NCBI RefSeq assembly: GCF_000487995.2
Contig: NZ_CP097562.1
Span: forward strand, 62,001-126,000
Reading direction: 5' to 3'
Length of the DNA: 64,000 bases
Source of the DNA: Mucispirillum schaedleri ASF457
GTDB lineage: Bacteria; Chrysiogenota; Deferribacteres; Deferribacterales; Mucispirillaceae
The notes beneath the pieces were generated by a model. That model ran no database searches, had not been told where the DNA came from, and saw only the letters and a list, made by a program, of their open reading frames with translations. Made by a program: the position numbers and the translations under genes. Positions 16,157 through 25,382 of this stretch are shown here, piece after piece. Numbering within the stretch: position 1 is the stretch's first letter; every line of letters begins with the position of its first letter.

Positions 16157-17073
16157 TAATACCTATTATTACAGGTCCTACATCTTCTGGTAAAAGTGGC
16201 ACAGCTTTTAATGCAGCATTAAAAACAGGTATTGTTGAAATTATTAGTGCAGATGCATTCCAAGTATATACAAATCTTGATATTGGCACAGCAAAAGTAA
16301 GCAGGCAGGAGCAGCAGCAGGTAAAACATCATCTTATAGATATTATGCAGCCAGATGAATGCTATTCTGCTGGTATGTTTGTTCAGCAGGCAGAAAAACT
16401 TATTGATGATATTATAAAACGGACAAAAGTGCCTGTTATAACAGGCGGCACAGGGCTTTATATTAAATCATTGACTGATGGTATATTTAACTGCCCTGAA
16501 ATAGAAAGCAGTGTTAGAGAAGAATTGCAGAAAAAAGCAGAAAAAGATGGATTAGCTGTATTATATAATAAATTAGTGCAGGTTGATAATGAATATGCTT
16601 CTAAAATCAGCAGTAATGATCCCACAAGGATTATTCGTGCATTAGAAATATATTACGGACTTGGTATATCTTTTACAGAAGCACATAAAAAATATAACAG
16701 AAAACCAAAGTATAAATATACATGTGCAGTTTTATGGCAGGATAGAAAAGTGCTTTATGAAAAAATAAATGAAAGAACTTTGCATATGTGGCAAAATGGC
16801 TGGAAACAGGAAGTAGAAAATCTTTTAAAAGCAGGATATTCTACAGAATGTCCTGCTTTTAGAGCCATAGGATATAAGTTAATAGCAGATTATATTATGA
16901 ATGGAGGAAGTGCTGATGATGTTATAAATCAGATAGCAAAAGAAACAAGACATTTTGCAAAACGCCAGTATACTTGGTTTAGAAATAAAGAAAATGTAGT
17001 TATGTATAATAATATTTCGTTACTTGAAAATAATTTAATAGATTTAATTAATGGAAAAAGGAGCTTGTTATGA
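16153..17073 (+). CDS. miaA: tRNA dimethylallyltransferase
   Basis: Transfers a dimethylallyl group to A37 of tRNAs reading UNN codons. The 306-residue length is normal. Seen: P-loop GPTSSGKSG at the N-terminus, SADAFQVYTNLDIGTAK (the usual 'DSMQVY' block with Ala-Phe in place of Ser-Met), HHLIDIMQPDE, and GGTGLYIKSLTDG. The C-terminal AKRQYTWFRN is also typical. The ATG overlaps the mutL stop (mutL-miaA pairing is common) and the gene overlaps the next by 4 bp. The substrate dimethylallyl diphosphate would come from the MEP pathway started by dxs in this window. Confidence 0.94.
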   Translation: MIIPIITGPTSSGKSGTAFNAALKTGIVEIISADAFQVYTNLDIGTAKVSRQEQQQVKHHLIDIMQPDECYSAGMFVQQAEKLIDDIIKRTKVPVITGGTGLYIKSLTDGIFNCPEIESSVREELQKKAEKDGLAVLYNKLVQVDNEYASKISSNDPTRIIRALEIYYGLGISFTEAHKKYNRKPKYKYTCAVLWQDRKVLYEKINERTLHMWQNGWKQEVENLLKAGYSTECPAFRAIGYKLIADYIMNGGSADDVINQIAKETRHFAKRQYTWFRNKENVVMYNNISLLENNLIDLINGKRSLL

Positions 17074-17360
17074 GATATGCAATAATATTTACAGTCATTA
17101 TTTGTGCTATTGTATTTTATATTATATTTGGACATAATGGTATGCTTAAATACAATGAGCTTGTAACAGTTCGCCAAAGTTATGAAGAAAGATTAAGAGA
17201 AATGGATAAGGAAATAGCAGAAAAAGAAAGAGAATTGGAGCTTGCTATTAAAAATCAGGAATATTTAGAAGGAATTATTAGACGGGAGCTTGGTCTTCAG
17301 AAAGTAGGTGAAGATGTATATATTATAGAAGATAATAAAACCACAGAAGAAAAGAAATAA
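17070..17360 (+). CDS. FtsB/DivIC-like septum formation initiator
   Basis: A 96-residue bitopic membrane protein. One hydrophobic segment (about 4-20) is followed by a coiled coil of charged heptads (about 30-68) and the family-like end RRELGLQKVGEDVYII. FtsB/DivIC proteins join FtsL and FtsQ in the divisome and help switch on septal peptidoglycan synthesis. The start overlaps miaA by 4 bp and xseA follows 11 bp later, so it belongs to the mutL-miaA-xseA transcript. Confidence 0.85.
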   Translation: MRYAIIFTVIICAIVFYIIFGHNGMLKYNELVTVRQSYEERLREMDKEIAEKERELELAIKNQEYLEGIIRRELGLQKVGEDVYIIEDNKTTEEKK

Positions 17361-17371
17361 TTGAGAATATT

Positions 17372-19021
17372 ATGCAGGAATTTAGTGTTAAAGAAATATC
17401 ACATATATTATCAAGTATATTAAAAAATGCTTTTCCAGAAATGGTTGCCGTTACTGGCGAAATATCACAGGTATCAAAGCAGAATTCAAGTGGTCATATA
17501 TATTTTACATTAAAAGAAGGCGATTCTGTTTTAAATGCAACATATTTTAAATATTACCATACTGCTAATAATTTTATGCCTAAACTAGGTGATAAAGTAA
17601 AAGTGTTTGGTGAAATAAAAAGTTATGATAAATCAAGCAGTTATCAGATAAATGTTAAAAAAATAGAGTATGATTCAGAAGGGCTTTTATGGAAGCAGTT
17701 TGAAGAAATGAAAAAGAAACTCTATGCAGAAGGTCTTTTTGATGAGTCAAGAAAAAGTCCTGTGCCAAAATATCCATATAGAGCTGCCATATTAACTGCA
17801 TTAACTGGTGCTGTTATTAAGGATTTTATTGTTACAACTAAAAATGAAAAAGGCAGATATTTAATAGATGTGTGGAATATTCCTGTCCAGAATATTGAAA
17901 ATGCACCTGTTATTGCAGATACCATATTAAAAGCAGGAAGTCATACTGAAAGATATGATGTAATAGTGGTTATGCGTGGCGGCGGCAGTGTGGAGGATTT
18001 AGCCGTTTTTAATCAGGAAGTTGTAGCTCGTGCTGCAGCTGCATCAAAAGTGCCGTTAATTAGTGCAGTAGGTCATGAAACAGATTTTACAATTATAGAT
18101 TATGTTGCAGATTACAGAGCAGCAACCCCAACAGCAGCAGCTGTATATTTATCATCTCACTATAAAGCTGCTCAACAGCTGCTTGAAAAATATATATTTG
18201 TATTAAATAAAAATACTGTAAATATGCTTGATAAAAAAAATCAGCAGCTTGATATGGTTTCATTAAAATTAGAGAGTAAATCACCATTACACAGGCTTAT
18301 TAAACTTAATCACAAAATATCTGACTTTAATAATGTGCTTGAAAATATGCTTAATAAAAAATTATATGGATTAAATAAAAAGCTTTCAAAGTATGAATAT
18401 GTAATTACTGCATCTAATCCTGCTAATTTAATAGAAGCATACAAAGTGAGAATAGCTAACAGCCATAAAACATTATCAACAAATATGTTTGCTAGAATTT
18501 CAGCTTATAATTATAAAGAAATAATATTTAGGAAAAACATAAAAATAGCAGTATTAAATAAACTAGAAAAGAAATCGTCTCGTTTAGACTTTTATTTTCA
18601 TAAACTTAGTTTATTTAATCCTGCTAAAAAATTAGATGGTTATAAATATAAGTTTGATATAATAGAAAAATCTCTTTTAAAAGCAGTAAAAGAAAAATAT
18701 GCAGTATCATACAGGCAGTTAAAAGATGGAAGCAGGTGTTTAGAGCAGTATATAGTTGATTATCTATTTAATAAAAATGCAGATATTTCGCTGCTTGAAA
18801 GTAAACTATATCTGCTTGACCCACAAAATGTCATAGAAAGAGGCTATGCTGTTGTTACACAAAAAGAGAAAATAATATCTTCAGTTGATAATGTGGAAAT
18901 GGAAACTGAACTTACTATAACATTAAAAGATGGTGTAATTAGTGCATATCCTGAAGAAAAGAATAAAAATAATACTAAAAACATTACAGAATTAGATAAC
19001 ATAGAAAAAATTTTAAAATAG
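17372..19021 (+). CDS. xseA: exodeoxyribonuclease VII large subunit
   Basis: Catalytic subunit of the single-strand exonuclease that trims DNA to oligonucleotides. At 549 residues it is somewhat longer than E. coli XseA (456). The N-terminal OB-fold contains VTGEISQVSKQNSSGHIYFTLKE. The catalytic block has VIVVMRGGGSVEDLAVFN, then SAVGHETDFTIIDYVADYRAATPTAAA. A long coiled-coil region follows, and the C-terminus has the usual RGYAVVTQ strand. The small subunit gene xseB is not adjacent; it lies at about 38 kb in front of ispA. Confidence 0.94.
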   Translation: MQEFSVKEISHILSSILKNAFPEMVAVTGEISQVSKQNSSGHIYFTLKEGDSVLNATYFKYYHTANNFMPKLGDKVKVFGEIKSYDKSSSYQINVKKIEYDSEGLLWKQFEEMKKKLYAEGLFDESRKSPVPKYPYRAAILTALTGAVIKDFIVTTKNEKGRYLIDVWNIPVQNIENAPVIADTILKAGSHTERYDVIVVMRGGGSVEDLAVFNQEVVARAAAASKVPLISAVGHETDFTIIDYVADYRAATPTAAAVYLSSHYKAAQQLLEKYIFVLNKNTVNMLDKKNQQLDMVSLKLESKSPLHRLIKLNHKISDFNNVLENMLNKKLYGLNKKLSKYEYVITASNPANLIEAYKVRIANSHKTLSTNMFARISAYNYKEIIFRKNIKIAVLNKLEKKSSRLDFYFHKLSLFNPAKKLDGYKYKFDIIEKSLLKAVKEKYAVSYRQLKDGSRCLEQYIVDYLFNKNADISLLESKLYLLDPQNVIERGYAVVTQKEKIISSVDNVEMETELTITLKDGVISAYPEEKNKNNTKNITELDNIEKILK

Positions 19022-19142
19022 TATTTTTTTTATACCGCTTTTTTAAAAAATATGGTATGATTTTAAGATATTTTAAAAATGCCAGTATATATGGTATAAA
19101 TAATAAGGAATATAAATAAAATATAGATATGAGGAGATGTAC

Positions 19143-19622
19143 ATGAGCAGAATACCTATAACACGCGGTGGTTATGAAAAATTAAAGGCAGAGCTTGATA
19201 AACTGCGTAATGTAGATAGGAATGAGGTAATACTTGCTATTCAGGAAGCAAGAGGACATGGGGATTTAAGTGAAAATGCTGAATATGATGCAGCAAAAGA
19301 AAGGCAGGGTATGATTGAAGCACGCATTAATGAACTTGAATATAAAATGAGCCTTTTTGAAATTATAGATATATCACAGATGTCTGGTGATAAAGTTGCT
19401 TTTGGTGCTACTGTCACTATTGAAAATATTGATACAGAAGAAAGAAAAACTTATACCATAGTAGGCAGTGATGAAGCAGATATTTTTAATGGAAAAATAT
19501 CTATTATGTCACCACTTGCAAGAGCTATGATGGGTAAAAAGGAAAGTGATGATTTCACTGTTCAGGCTCCAAAAGGTGAAACTGAATATGAAATTATTAA
19601 AATTGAATTTATAGAAGGATAA
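19143..19622 (+). CDS. greA: transcription elongation factor GreA
   Basis: Rescues backtracked RNA polymerase by stimulating transcript cleavage. From MSRIPI it is 159 residues, the family norm. The N-terminal coiled coil has GHGDLSENAEYDAAKERQ with the acidic tip residues, and the C-terminal FKBP-like domain ends with ISIMSPLARAMMGKKESDD and YEIIKIEF. An ATG two codons earlier (19137) directly abuts the GAGGAG ribosome site, so 19143 with about 6 nt spacing is chosen. The 115-bp gap after xseA holds only a weak A+T hairpin (TATACC...GGTATG). Confidence 0.95.
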   Translation: MSRIPITRGGYEKLKAELDKLRNVDRNEVILAIQEARGHGDLSENAEYDAAKERQGMIEARINELEYKMSLFEIIDISQMSGDKVAFGATVTIENIDTEERKTYTIVGSDEADIFNGKISIMSPLARAMMGKKESDDFTVQAPKGETEYEIIKIEFIEG

Positions 19623-19647
19623 TCTATTATTTTATCAGGAGGAAATT

Positions 19648-20208
19648 ATGAAATTAGAGCTGAATATTGCTAACCAGTTAACAATAGTAAGAGTTGTGGC
19701 AATACCTCTTTATCTTCTTGTGCTTTACATTAATAAAGATTGGAGTAATGTAGCTGCAACTATTATTTTTATATTTGCAGGCGTTTCAGATTTCCTTGAT
19801 GGTTATATTGCAAGAAAGTATAATATGGTTACTGATTTAGGTAAAATATTAGACCCTATTGCTGATAAAATACTTGTGGCAGCAGCATTGATTGCATTAA
19901 TTGATTTAGACAGGCTTTACTGGTGGATAGCAGTATTAATGCTTGCAAGAGATTTTGCAATGGAAGCTTTGCGTAATTTTGCTGCAAGTAAAGGTGTAAT
20001 TATTGCAGCAGGTATATGGGGCAAGTTAAAAACAACTTTCCAAATGGTAGCAATAGGTATGCTTTCATTTAAAATTACATGGCTTGGTATAAACTGGTTT
20101 TTAATGGGAACTATTCTTATGTATGCAGCATTAGTATTATCTATATATTCAGCATTTGTATATTATAGAGATTACTTTAAAAATGAAAATAAAGGGGAGC
20201 TTGTTTAG
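19648..20208 (+). CDS. pgsA: CDP-diacylglycerol-glycerol-3-phosphate 3-phosphatidyltransferase
   Basis: Makes phosphatidylglycerol phosphate from CDP-diacylglycerol and glycerol-3-phosphate at the inner membrane. The 186 residues hold the CDP-alcohol phosphotransferase motif DG-x2-AR-x8-G-x3-D-x3-D, read here as DGYIAR, then GKILDPIADK (about 51-75). About five hydrophobic segments are visible. AGGAGG precedes the ATG. plsY follows after 2 bp, joining two phospholipid steps that both use glycerol-3-phosphate. Confidence 0.94.
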   Translation: MKLELNIANQLTIVRVVAIPLYLLVLYINKDWSNVAATIIFIFAGVSDFLDGYIARKYNMVTDLGKILDPIADKILVAAALIALIDLDRLYWWIAVLMLARDFAMEALRNFAASKGVIIAAGIWGKLKTTFQMVAIGMLSFKITWLGINWFLMGTILMYAALVLSIYSAFVYYRDYFKNENKGELV

Positions 20209-20210
20209 TT

Positions 20211-20822
20211 ATGACAATACCACAAATATTATTAATTACAGCATCATATTTCATTGGTGCAATACCATTTGCATATATTATAGTGAAGCTTGTTAAGAAA
20301 ATAGATATAAGAACTGTTGGCAGTGGTAATGCTGGTGCTACAAATGCGGCAAGAGTTCTTGGAAAGTGGGGTTTTATAAGTGTATTTGTGCTTGATGCAC
20401 TAAAAGGCTTTATTCCTGTATTTATATCACTTCATTTTTATGGACAGACTATTATTACATTGATTACAGCAGCAGTCGTTGTGCTTGGTCATACATATAC
20501 AGTCTTTCTTGGTTTTAAAGGCGGTAAAGGTGTAGCAACAGGTGCTGGTGTATTTTTAGCACTTGCTCCAATTGAAATAGGCATAGGACTTGTTGTATTT
20601 ATAATAGTTTTTTTTGCTACAAAAATGGTATCTGCTGGCTCTATTTTAGGCTCTCTTACACTGCTTATTGCAGTGTGTGCCATAAGTGACTGGTTTGCAC
20701 TTAAAGTGCTTACTGCTGTTATAGTTTTTTTTGTTATATTTAAACACCGTTCAAATATTGTGCGTATTATTAAGGGTGAAGAAAACAAATTTGTCCGCAA
20801 AAAAGAAAAAGATGCAGAATAA
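20211..20822 (+). CDS. plsY: glycerol-3-phosphate acyltransferase PlsY
   Basis: Membrane acyltransferase that moves an acyl group from acyl-phosphate to glycerol-3-phosphate to give lysophosphatidic acid. The 203-residue length is typical. Seen: GSGNAGATNAARVLGKWGF (about 38-56) and the cytosolic loop FLGFKGGKGVATGAGVF, two of the three conserved motifs, with five or so transmembrane segments. It sits between pgsA and ribD, and its end overlaps the ribD start by 11 bp. Confidence 0.95.
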   Translation: MTIPQILLITASYFIGAIPFAYIIVKLVKKIDIRTVGSGNAGATNAARVLGKWGFISVFVLDALKGFIPVFISLHFYGQTIITLITAAVVVLGHTYTVFLGFKGGKGVATGAGVFLALAPIEIGIGLVVFIIVFFATKMVSAGSILGSLTLLIAVCAISDWFALKVLTAVIVFFVIFKHRSNIVRIIKGEENKFVRKKEKDAE

Positions 20823-21951
20823 AGAGCTTGTTATGGGTAAGTGTATTGAGCTTGCCCGAAATGTTAAAGGATTTACTTTAACTAACCCGTTAGTTGGGGC
20901 TGCTGTTATTAAAGGCGGTAATGCAGTTTATGGTATACATGAAAAATATGGCAGCTTTCATGCTGAAATAAATGCTATAAAAAATGCAGGTGAAGATGTT
21001 TCTGGCTGTGAGCTTTTTGTTACATTAGAGCCATGTTCTACTTATGGTAAAACACCACCTTGTGTGGAAAAAATTATTTCATCAGGTATAAAAAAAGTGT
21101 ATATTGGTGTGCTTGATGTAAACCCTAAACACAGAGGGCGTGGTGTTAATATTCTTAGAAATGCTGGAATAGAAGTAGAATATGGTGTTCTTGTAAAAGA
21201 ATGCAGCTTATTAATAGAAGATTTTATTAAATATCAGACATTAAAACTGCCTTATGTAACATTAAAAACTGCAAGCAGTATAGATGGTAAGATTGCATGT
21301 AAAACAGGACATTCTAAATGGATAACTGGCGATGATGCAAGAGAGCTTGTTCATAAAATGCGTGGTTTATCTGATGTTGTTTTAACAGGTATAGGAACAG
21401 TTGAAGCAGATAATCCTTTAATGACAGATAGAAGAAAAAATGCTGTGCGACAGCCTGTTAGAGCAGTGCTTGACAGCAGCTTAAAAATAGATATTAATGC
21501 AAATATAGTAAATAGTGCAGAATATGCCCCAGTGATTATTTATACTTCAGAAAATGCTGACAGCAGCAAAATTATGCAACTTAATGATAAAAATGTAAAA
21601 GTTATAAAAGTTCCTTGTGTAAATGGGATGTTAGATATAAAAGAGGTATTATATTCACTATATGAATTAGGATATATGAATGTATTTGTTGAAGCTGGCA
21701 GCAGAGTAAATGGCTCATTTTTTGATAACAGGCTTGTAGACAGGCTGGAAGCATTTATTGCACCAAAAGTAATTGGTGGAAAAGATGCAGTTTCATCAAT
21801 AGGCGGCTTAGGTATTAATAATATGAATGAGGCTTTAATATTTAAAGATTATGAAATAAATATCTGCGGTCAGGATATATTAATATCTGCAAGAATAAAT
21901 GATTATGCAATGCAGGCTGTTGAATTTACTAAAAATTATAATGTAGAATAA
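20812..21951 (+). CDS. ribD: bifunctional riboflavin deaminase/reductase
   Basis: Deaminates the diaminopyrimidine product of GTP cyclohydrolase II and then reduces its ribosyl chain. From ATG 20812 (MQNKELVMGKCIELA) it is 379 residues. The deaminase half has the zinc ligands in GSFHAEINAI and LEPCSTYGKTPPCVEKI. The reductase half starts near 145 (YVTLKTASSIDGKIA) and has TGIGTVEADNPLMTDR. The start was chosen because its first helix matches other RibD proteins; longer in-frame extensions lie inside plsY. It is first of ribD-ribE-ribBA-ribH; no FMN riboswitch is present in front. Confidence 0.94.
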   Translation: MQNKELVMGKCIELARNVKGFTLTNPLVGAAVIKGGNAVYGIHEKYGSFHAEINAIKNAGEDVSGCELFVTLEPCSTYGKTPPCVEKIISSGIKKVYIGVLDVNPKHRGRGVNILRNAGIEVEYGVLVKECSLLIEDFIKYQTLKLPYVTLKTASSIDGKIACKTGHSKWITGDDARELVHKMRGLSDVVLTGIGTVEADNPLMTDRRKNAVRQPVRAVLDSSLKIDINANIVNSAEYAPVIIYTSENADSSKIMQLNDKNVKVIKVPCVNGMLDIKEVLYSLYELGYMNVFVEAGSRVNGSFFDNRLVDRLEAFIAPKVIGGKDAVSSIGGLGINNMNEALIFKDYEINICGQDILISARINDYAMQAVEFTKNYNVE

Positions 21952-21952
21952 T

Positions 21953-22588
21953 ATGTTTACTGGGATAATAGAAGAACTTGGAAAAGTAAGTGCCTTGATA
22001 AAAGGCGATAAAAGTTTGAAACTAAAAGTAGAATGTAGTAAAGTAACTGATGGCTTACTTTTAGGTGATTCTATTGCTGTTAATGGTGTATGTTTGACTG
22101 CCGTTAGCTTTGGAAGCAGTTTTTTTGAAGCGGATATAAGTTATGAAACAATTGCAAAAACATCACTTAATAATATTAGAAGTGGCAGTGTTGTTAATTT
22201 AGAAAGAGCATTAACTTTATCATCAAGGCTTGGTGGTCATATTGTTCAAGGTCATGTTGATGGAACAGGCAGAATATTAAACATTACTAAATATGGAGAC
22301 TCTTATAGATTATTTATCAGCTATCCTGATTATCTAGATAAATATATCGTATCAAAATGCTCCATAGCAGTAGATGGTATTAGTTTAACAGCAGCAGATG
22401 TTAACAGTAACAGTTTTGAAGTGGCTGTTATTCCACATACTTTTGAAAATACAAACTTAAAATATAAAAAAAACGGTGATATAGTTAATTTAGAATCAGA
22501 TATTATTGCAAGATATGTAGAAAAAATGGTTTATGATGAAGAAAAAGATGATAAATTAAAATCGCTGATATTGGGTTTTAAAAGGTAG
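21953..22588 (+). CDS. ribE: riboflavin synthase (alpha chain)
   Basis: Dismutates two 6,7-dimethyl-8-ribityllumazine molecules to riboflavin. The 211 residues form two similar lumazine-binding halves: MFTGIIEELGKV with DSIAVNGVCLTAV, and HIVQGHVDGTG with CSIAVDGISLTA. The C-terminal helix is shorter in sequence complexity but present. It follows ribD by 1 bp and precedes ribBA by 6 bp. The lumazine substrate comes from ribH further along the same operon. Confidence 0.95.
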   Translation: MFTGIIEELGKVSALIKGDKSLKLKVECSKVTDGLLLGDSIAVNGVCLTAVSFGSSFFEADISYETIAKTSLNNIRSGSVVNLERALTLSSRLGGHIVQGHVDGTGRILNITKYGDSYRLFISYPDYLDKYIVSKCSIAVDGISLTAADVNSNSFEVAVIPHTFENTNLKYKKNGDIVNLESDIIARYVEKMVYDEEKDDKLKSLILGFKR

Positions 22589-22594
22589 TTAATA

Positions 22595-23803
22595 ATGGAT
22601 ATGAGTGTTCGTGCAGGCGTTGAAGAAGCAATAAATATAATAAAATCTGGCGGTATGATAATTTTGACTGATGATGAATCTCGTGAAAATGAAGGTGATT
22701 TAGTATTTGCTGCTGATTTTGTTACACCTGAAAAAGTTAATTTTATGGCAACTTATGGAAAAGGGCTTATATGTGTTGCTTTAAGTGCTGATAGATGTGA
22801 TACTCTTGGTTTAGAGCAAATGTCGTCTAATAATGCATGCAGATTTGGAACAGCTTTTACAGTATCAGTTGAAGCAAAACATGGTATTACAACAGGTATT
22901 TCTGCTTTTGACAGAGCAAAAACTATAAAAGTGCTTGCAGATCCACTTTCTAAAAAAAATGATTTAATAAAACCGGGTCATATATTTCCTTTAAGGGCAA
23001 GAGATGGTGGAGTATTAGTGCGTCCTGGTCAGACAGAGGGCTCTGTTGATTTATCACGCCTTGCAGGATTAAATCATGCTGGTGTAATCTGTGAAATAAT
23101 GAATGATAATGGCACAATGGCACGAATGAATGATTTAGAAAAATTTGCCCGCAGTCATTCATTAAAAATATTGACTATTGAAGACTTAATAGAATATAGA
23201 AAAATAAATGATAATTTAATAGAAAAAGTATCATCAGCTATTCTTCCAACAGAATTTGGAACATTTAGAATAGAAGGATATCAAAATAAAGCAGATGGTA
23301 AAGAAGCTGTTGCATTAATTAAAGGTGATATTGAAGGCGGCAACTCGCTGCTTGTAAGAGTTCATTCTCAGTGTTTAACTGGTGATGGATTTGCTTCTTT
23401 AAGGTGTGACTGTGGCAACCAGCTGCATACTGCTATGCAGATGATAGAGCAGGAAGGTAGAGGGGTTATTTTATATATGTTTCAAGAAGGCAGAGGCATA
23501 GGACTTTTAAATAAAATAAAGGCTTATAAACTGCAGGATAAAGGTTATGATACGGTAGAAGCTAATATTAAACTTGGTTTTTTAGATGATGAAAGAGATT
23601 ATTCTTTTGGAGCTCAGCTTTTAAGAAAACTGGGTGTAAATAAAATGCGATTTATGTCTAATAATCCACGAAAATTTTCAGGTCTTGAAAAATATGGTAT
23701 TGAAATTGTGGAAAGAGTTCCTATTCAGTGCGGTATAGGCGGAGAAAATATAAAATATATGCAGACAAAAAAACAAAAACTAGGTCATTTTTTAGATATA
23801 TAA
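22595..23803 (+). CDS. ribBA: DHBP synthase / GTP cyclohydrolase II fusion
   Basis: Supplies both precursors of riboflavin. The RibB half (1-205) makes 3,4-dihydroxy-2-butanone-4-phosphate from ribulose-5-phosphate and shows [16 protein letters not shown] and [20 protein letters not shown]. The RibA half (about 206-402) opens GTP; its zinc site is [14 protein letters not shown], and [16 protein letters not shown] and [10 protein letters not shown] follow. Both active sites look complete. The 402-residue length is that of other RibBA fusions. It lies between ribE and ribH. Confidence 0.96.
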   Translation: MDMSVRAGVEEAINIIKSGGMIILTDDESRENEGDLVFAADFVTPEKVNFMATYGKGLICVALSADRCDTLGLEQMSSNNACRFGTAFTVSVEAKHGITTGISAFDRAKTIKVLADPLSKKNDLIKPGHIFPLRARDGGVLVRPGQTEGSVDLSRLAGLNHAGVICEIMNDNGTMARMNDLEKFARSHSLKILTIEDLIEYRKINDNLIEKVSSAILPTEFGTFRIEGYQNKADGKEAVALIKGDIEGGNSLLVRVHSQCLTGDGFASLRCDCGNQLHTAMQMIEQEGRGVILYMFQEGRGIGLLNKIKAYKLQDKGYDTVEANIKLGFLDDERDYSFGAQLLRKLGVNKMRFMSNNPRKFSGLEKYGIEIVERVPIQCGIGGENIKYMQTKKQKLGHFLDI

Positions 23804-23824
23804 GAAAATATTGAGAGGATAAAA

Positions 23825-24286
23825 ATGAAAGTGTTTGAAGGAAATTTTGACGGAAAAGGTATTAAAATAGCAATCGTTGCTTCAAGATTTAATGAATTTA
23901 TTACTAAAGAATTAATTGGCGGTGCAGAAGATACATTACTCCGCCATAATGTTAATACTGATGATATATATTTATACAGAGTTCCAGGAGCTTTTGAAAT
24001 CCCATCAGTATGTAATAAAATTGCTGAAAGCGGTAAATATGATGCTGTAATTACATTAGGTGCAGTAATAAGAGGCTCTACTCCACATTTTGATTATGTG
24101 GCTGCAGAAGTATCAAAAGGGGTTGCTTCTGTTTCCATGAAGTATAATATTCCTGTAATATTTGGTGTATTAACAACTGATACTATTGAGCAGGCTGTTG
24201 AAAGAGCAGGAACAAAAGCAGGTAACAAAGGCAGCGATGCTGCTATGGCTGCATTAGAAATGATAAACCTTTACAAAGGTATATAA
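23825..24286 (+). CDS. ribH: 6,7-dimethyl-8-ribityllumazine synthase
   Basis: Condenses the RibB and RibD products to lumazine, usually as a pentamer or 60-mer. The 153-residue protein has [24 protein letters not shown], and [22 protein letters not shown] with the catalytic His. GAGAGGAT precedes the ATG. It closes the riboflavin set and is followed at once by nusB, a pairing found in very many bacteria. Confidence 0.96.
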   Translation: MKVFEGNFDGKGIKIAIVASRFNEFITKELIGGAEDTLLRHNVNTDDIYLYRVPGAFEIPSVCNKIAESGKYDAVITLGAVIRGSTPHFDYVAAEVSKGVASVSMKYNIPVIFGVLTTDTIEQAVERAGTKAGNKGSDAAMAALEMINLYKGI

Positions 24287-24290
24287 TATA

Positions 24291-24725
24291 ATGAAAAGAA
24301 AAAGAACACAAGGGCGTGATTACGCCATACAAATGCTTTATAGTGCTACTTTGGCAGACAACTCTGTTAGTGAAACAAAATCATCTTTCAGGCTTGAATA
24401 TGCAGATGTAACTGAAGAAATATTAGGCTTTGCAGATAAACTTTTTGAAACTGCATATAAAAATAAAGAAAAAGATGAAGCAATAATATCTGAGCTTATT
24501 AATAAAAACTGGACTATTGATAGAATAGGTGCAATAGAAAGATGTATTTTAAGGCTTGGTGTATCAGAACTTTTTGAGGGAGATGCTCCATATTATGCAG
24601 TTATTGATGATTATGTTACTTTAGCAAAAAGTTATGGAGATGAAAAATCTGCCTCTTTTGTAAATGGTATTTTAGAAAATGTAAAAAATAAATTTTCCAT
24701 AGAGTTTGATAATGGAAGAAAATAA
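24291..24725 (+). CDS. nusB: transcription antitermination factor NusB
   Basis: All-helical protein that works with NusE/S10 on rRNA boxA for antitermination. At 144 residues it has the normal length. RTQGRDYAIQMLYS at the start and NWTIDRIGAIERCILRLGVSEL followed by VIDDYVTLAKSYGDEKSASFVNGILENV are diagnostic. It follows ribH by 4 bp; its last codons overlap the next small gene by 14 bp. Confidence 0.95.
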   Translation: MKRKRTQGRDYAIQMLYSATLADNSVSETKSSFRLEYADVTEEILGFADKLFETAYKNKEKDEAIISELINKNWTIDRIGAIERCILRLGVSELFEGDAPYYAVIDDYVTLAKSYGDEKSASFVNGILENVKNKFSIEFDNGRK

Positions 24726-25101
24726 AGAAAAACTTATTATTGATTTTGGTAAGGTTGAATACAGTCCTGCAATTATTGATTATGATTTTATTAATAACCG
24801 TCCACGAGGCGGCTCCAGCAGAATAGATTTCTTTTCCCATGGTGCTGTATCTTCATCTTTAGAAGGATTAGAGTTTGATACAAAAATATATCTTAAAAAA
24901 GATAATATATTTTTTGAAAAAGGTGTATTTTTATTAGATTTTCAAGAAGTGCAAAGAAACCACCATATTTTTTTAGATATGGTAAATAATTTAAAACTTG
25001 AGAGAATATATCTTGAAAATTCAATACACTTTAATATAGCATCTATTGCTGCTAAACTTGAAAATGTTGATGTAATATTAATGAATTTTGGGTGTATATA
25101 A
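24712..25101 (+). CDS. conserved-context protein of unknown function
   Basis: I do not recognise this protein of about 129 residues (MEENKEKLIIDFGKVEYSPA). It has no signal peptide or membrane segment and looks like a cytoplasmic alpha/beta protein. The middle has RPRGGSSRIDFFSHGAVSSS and the end is LENVDVILMNFGCI. ATG 24712 overlaps the nusB stop and is preferred over a TTG two codons upstream. Its tight packing between nusB and a DUF4911-like gene indicates that it is expressed as part of the operon. Confidence 0.7.
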   Translation: MEENKEKLIIDFGKVEYSPAIIDYDFINNRPRGGSSRIDFFSHGAVSSSLEGLEFDTKIYLKKDNIFFEKGVFLLDFQEVQRNHHIFLDMVNNLKLERIYLENSIHFNIASIAAKLENVDVILMNFGCI

Positions 25102-25103
25102 CA

Positions 25104-25382
25104 GTGGATAATGAATTTTATACAATAAGAATATGTTTCTCCTGTAATAAAGAAGATATTATTATTGTAAATTCTATATTAGATTCTTATGGTGGATTAG
25201 GGCTGATACGCACTATTGATAAAGAAAAATGCAACTGTGCTGTATTTACAACAAACTCTGTGTATAATACTACATTAGAAGTAATGCAGGCATTGCAGCA
25301 GGAAGGTTTATCCATAACTGATATTATAGTTGATAAATCTGAGAATGTAGATGAATTTGCACTGCAGGGAAGGGAGATATAA
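25104..25382 (+). CDS. DUF4911-like small protein
   Basis: A protein of 92 residues if it starts at GTG 25104, where GGGTG lies about 9 nt upstream; a GTG at 25092, overlapping the preceding stop, is the alternative (96 residues). The pattern FYTIRICFSCNKEDIIIVNSILDSYGGLGLIRTID followed by a strand and a helix resembles the DUF4911 family, whose function is unknown. It lies directly before the YhaM-like gene, adjoining its ATG without a gap. Confidence 0.65.
   Translation: MDNEFYTIRICFSCNKEDIIIVNSILDSYGGLGLIRTIDKEKCNCAVFTTNSVYNTTLEVMQALQQEGLSITDIIVDKSENVDEFALQGREI

Noticed and set aside
19022-19075. terminator between xseA and greA
   Set aside because: TATACC...GGTATG can pair, but the stem is A+T-rich and the T-tract lies before rather than after it.
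20650-20830. FMN riboswitch in front of the riboflavin genes
   Set aside because: ribD starts inside the end of plsY, and no RFN-type conserved structure is visible.
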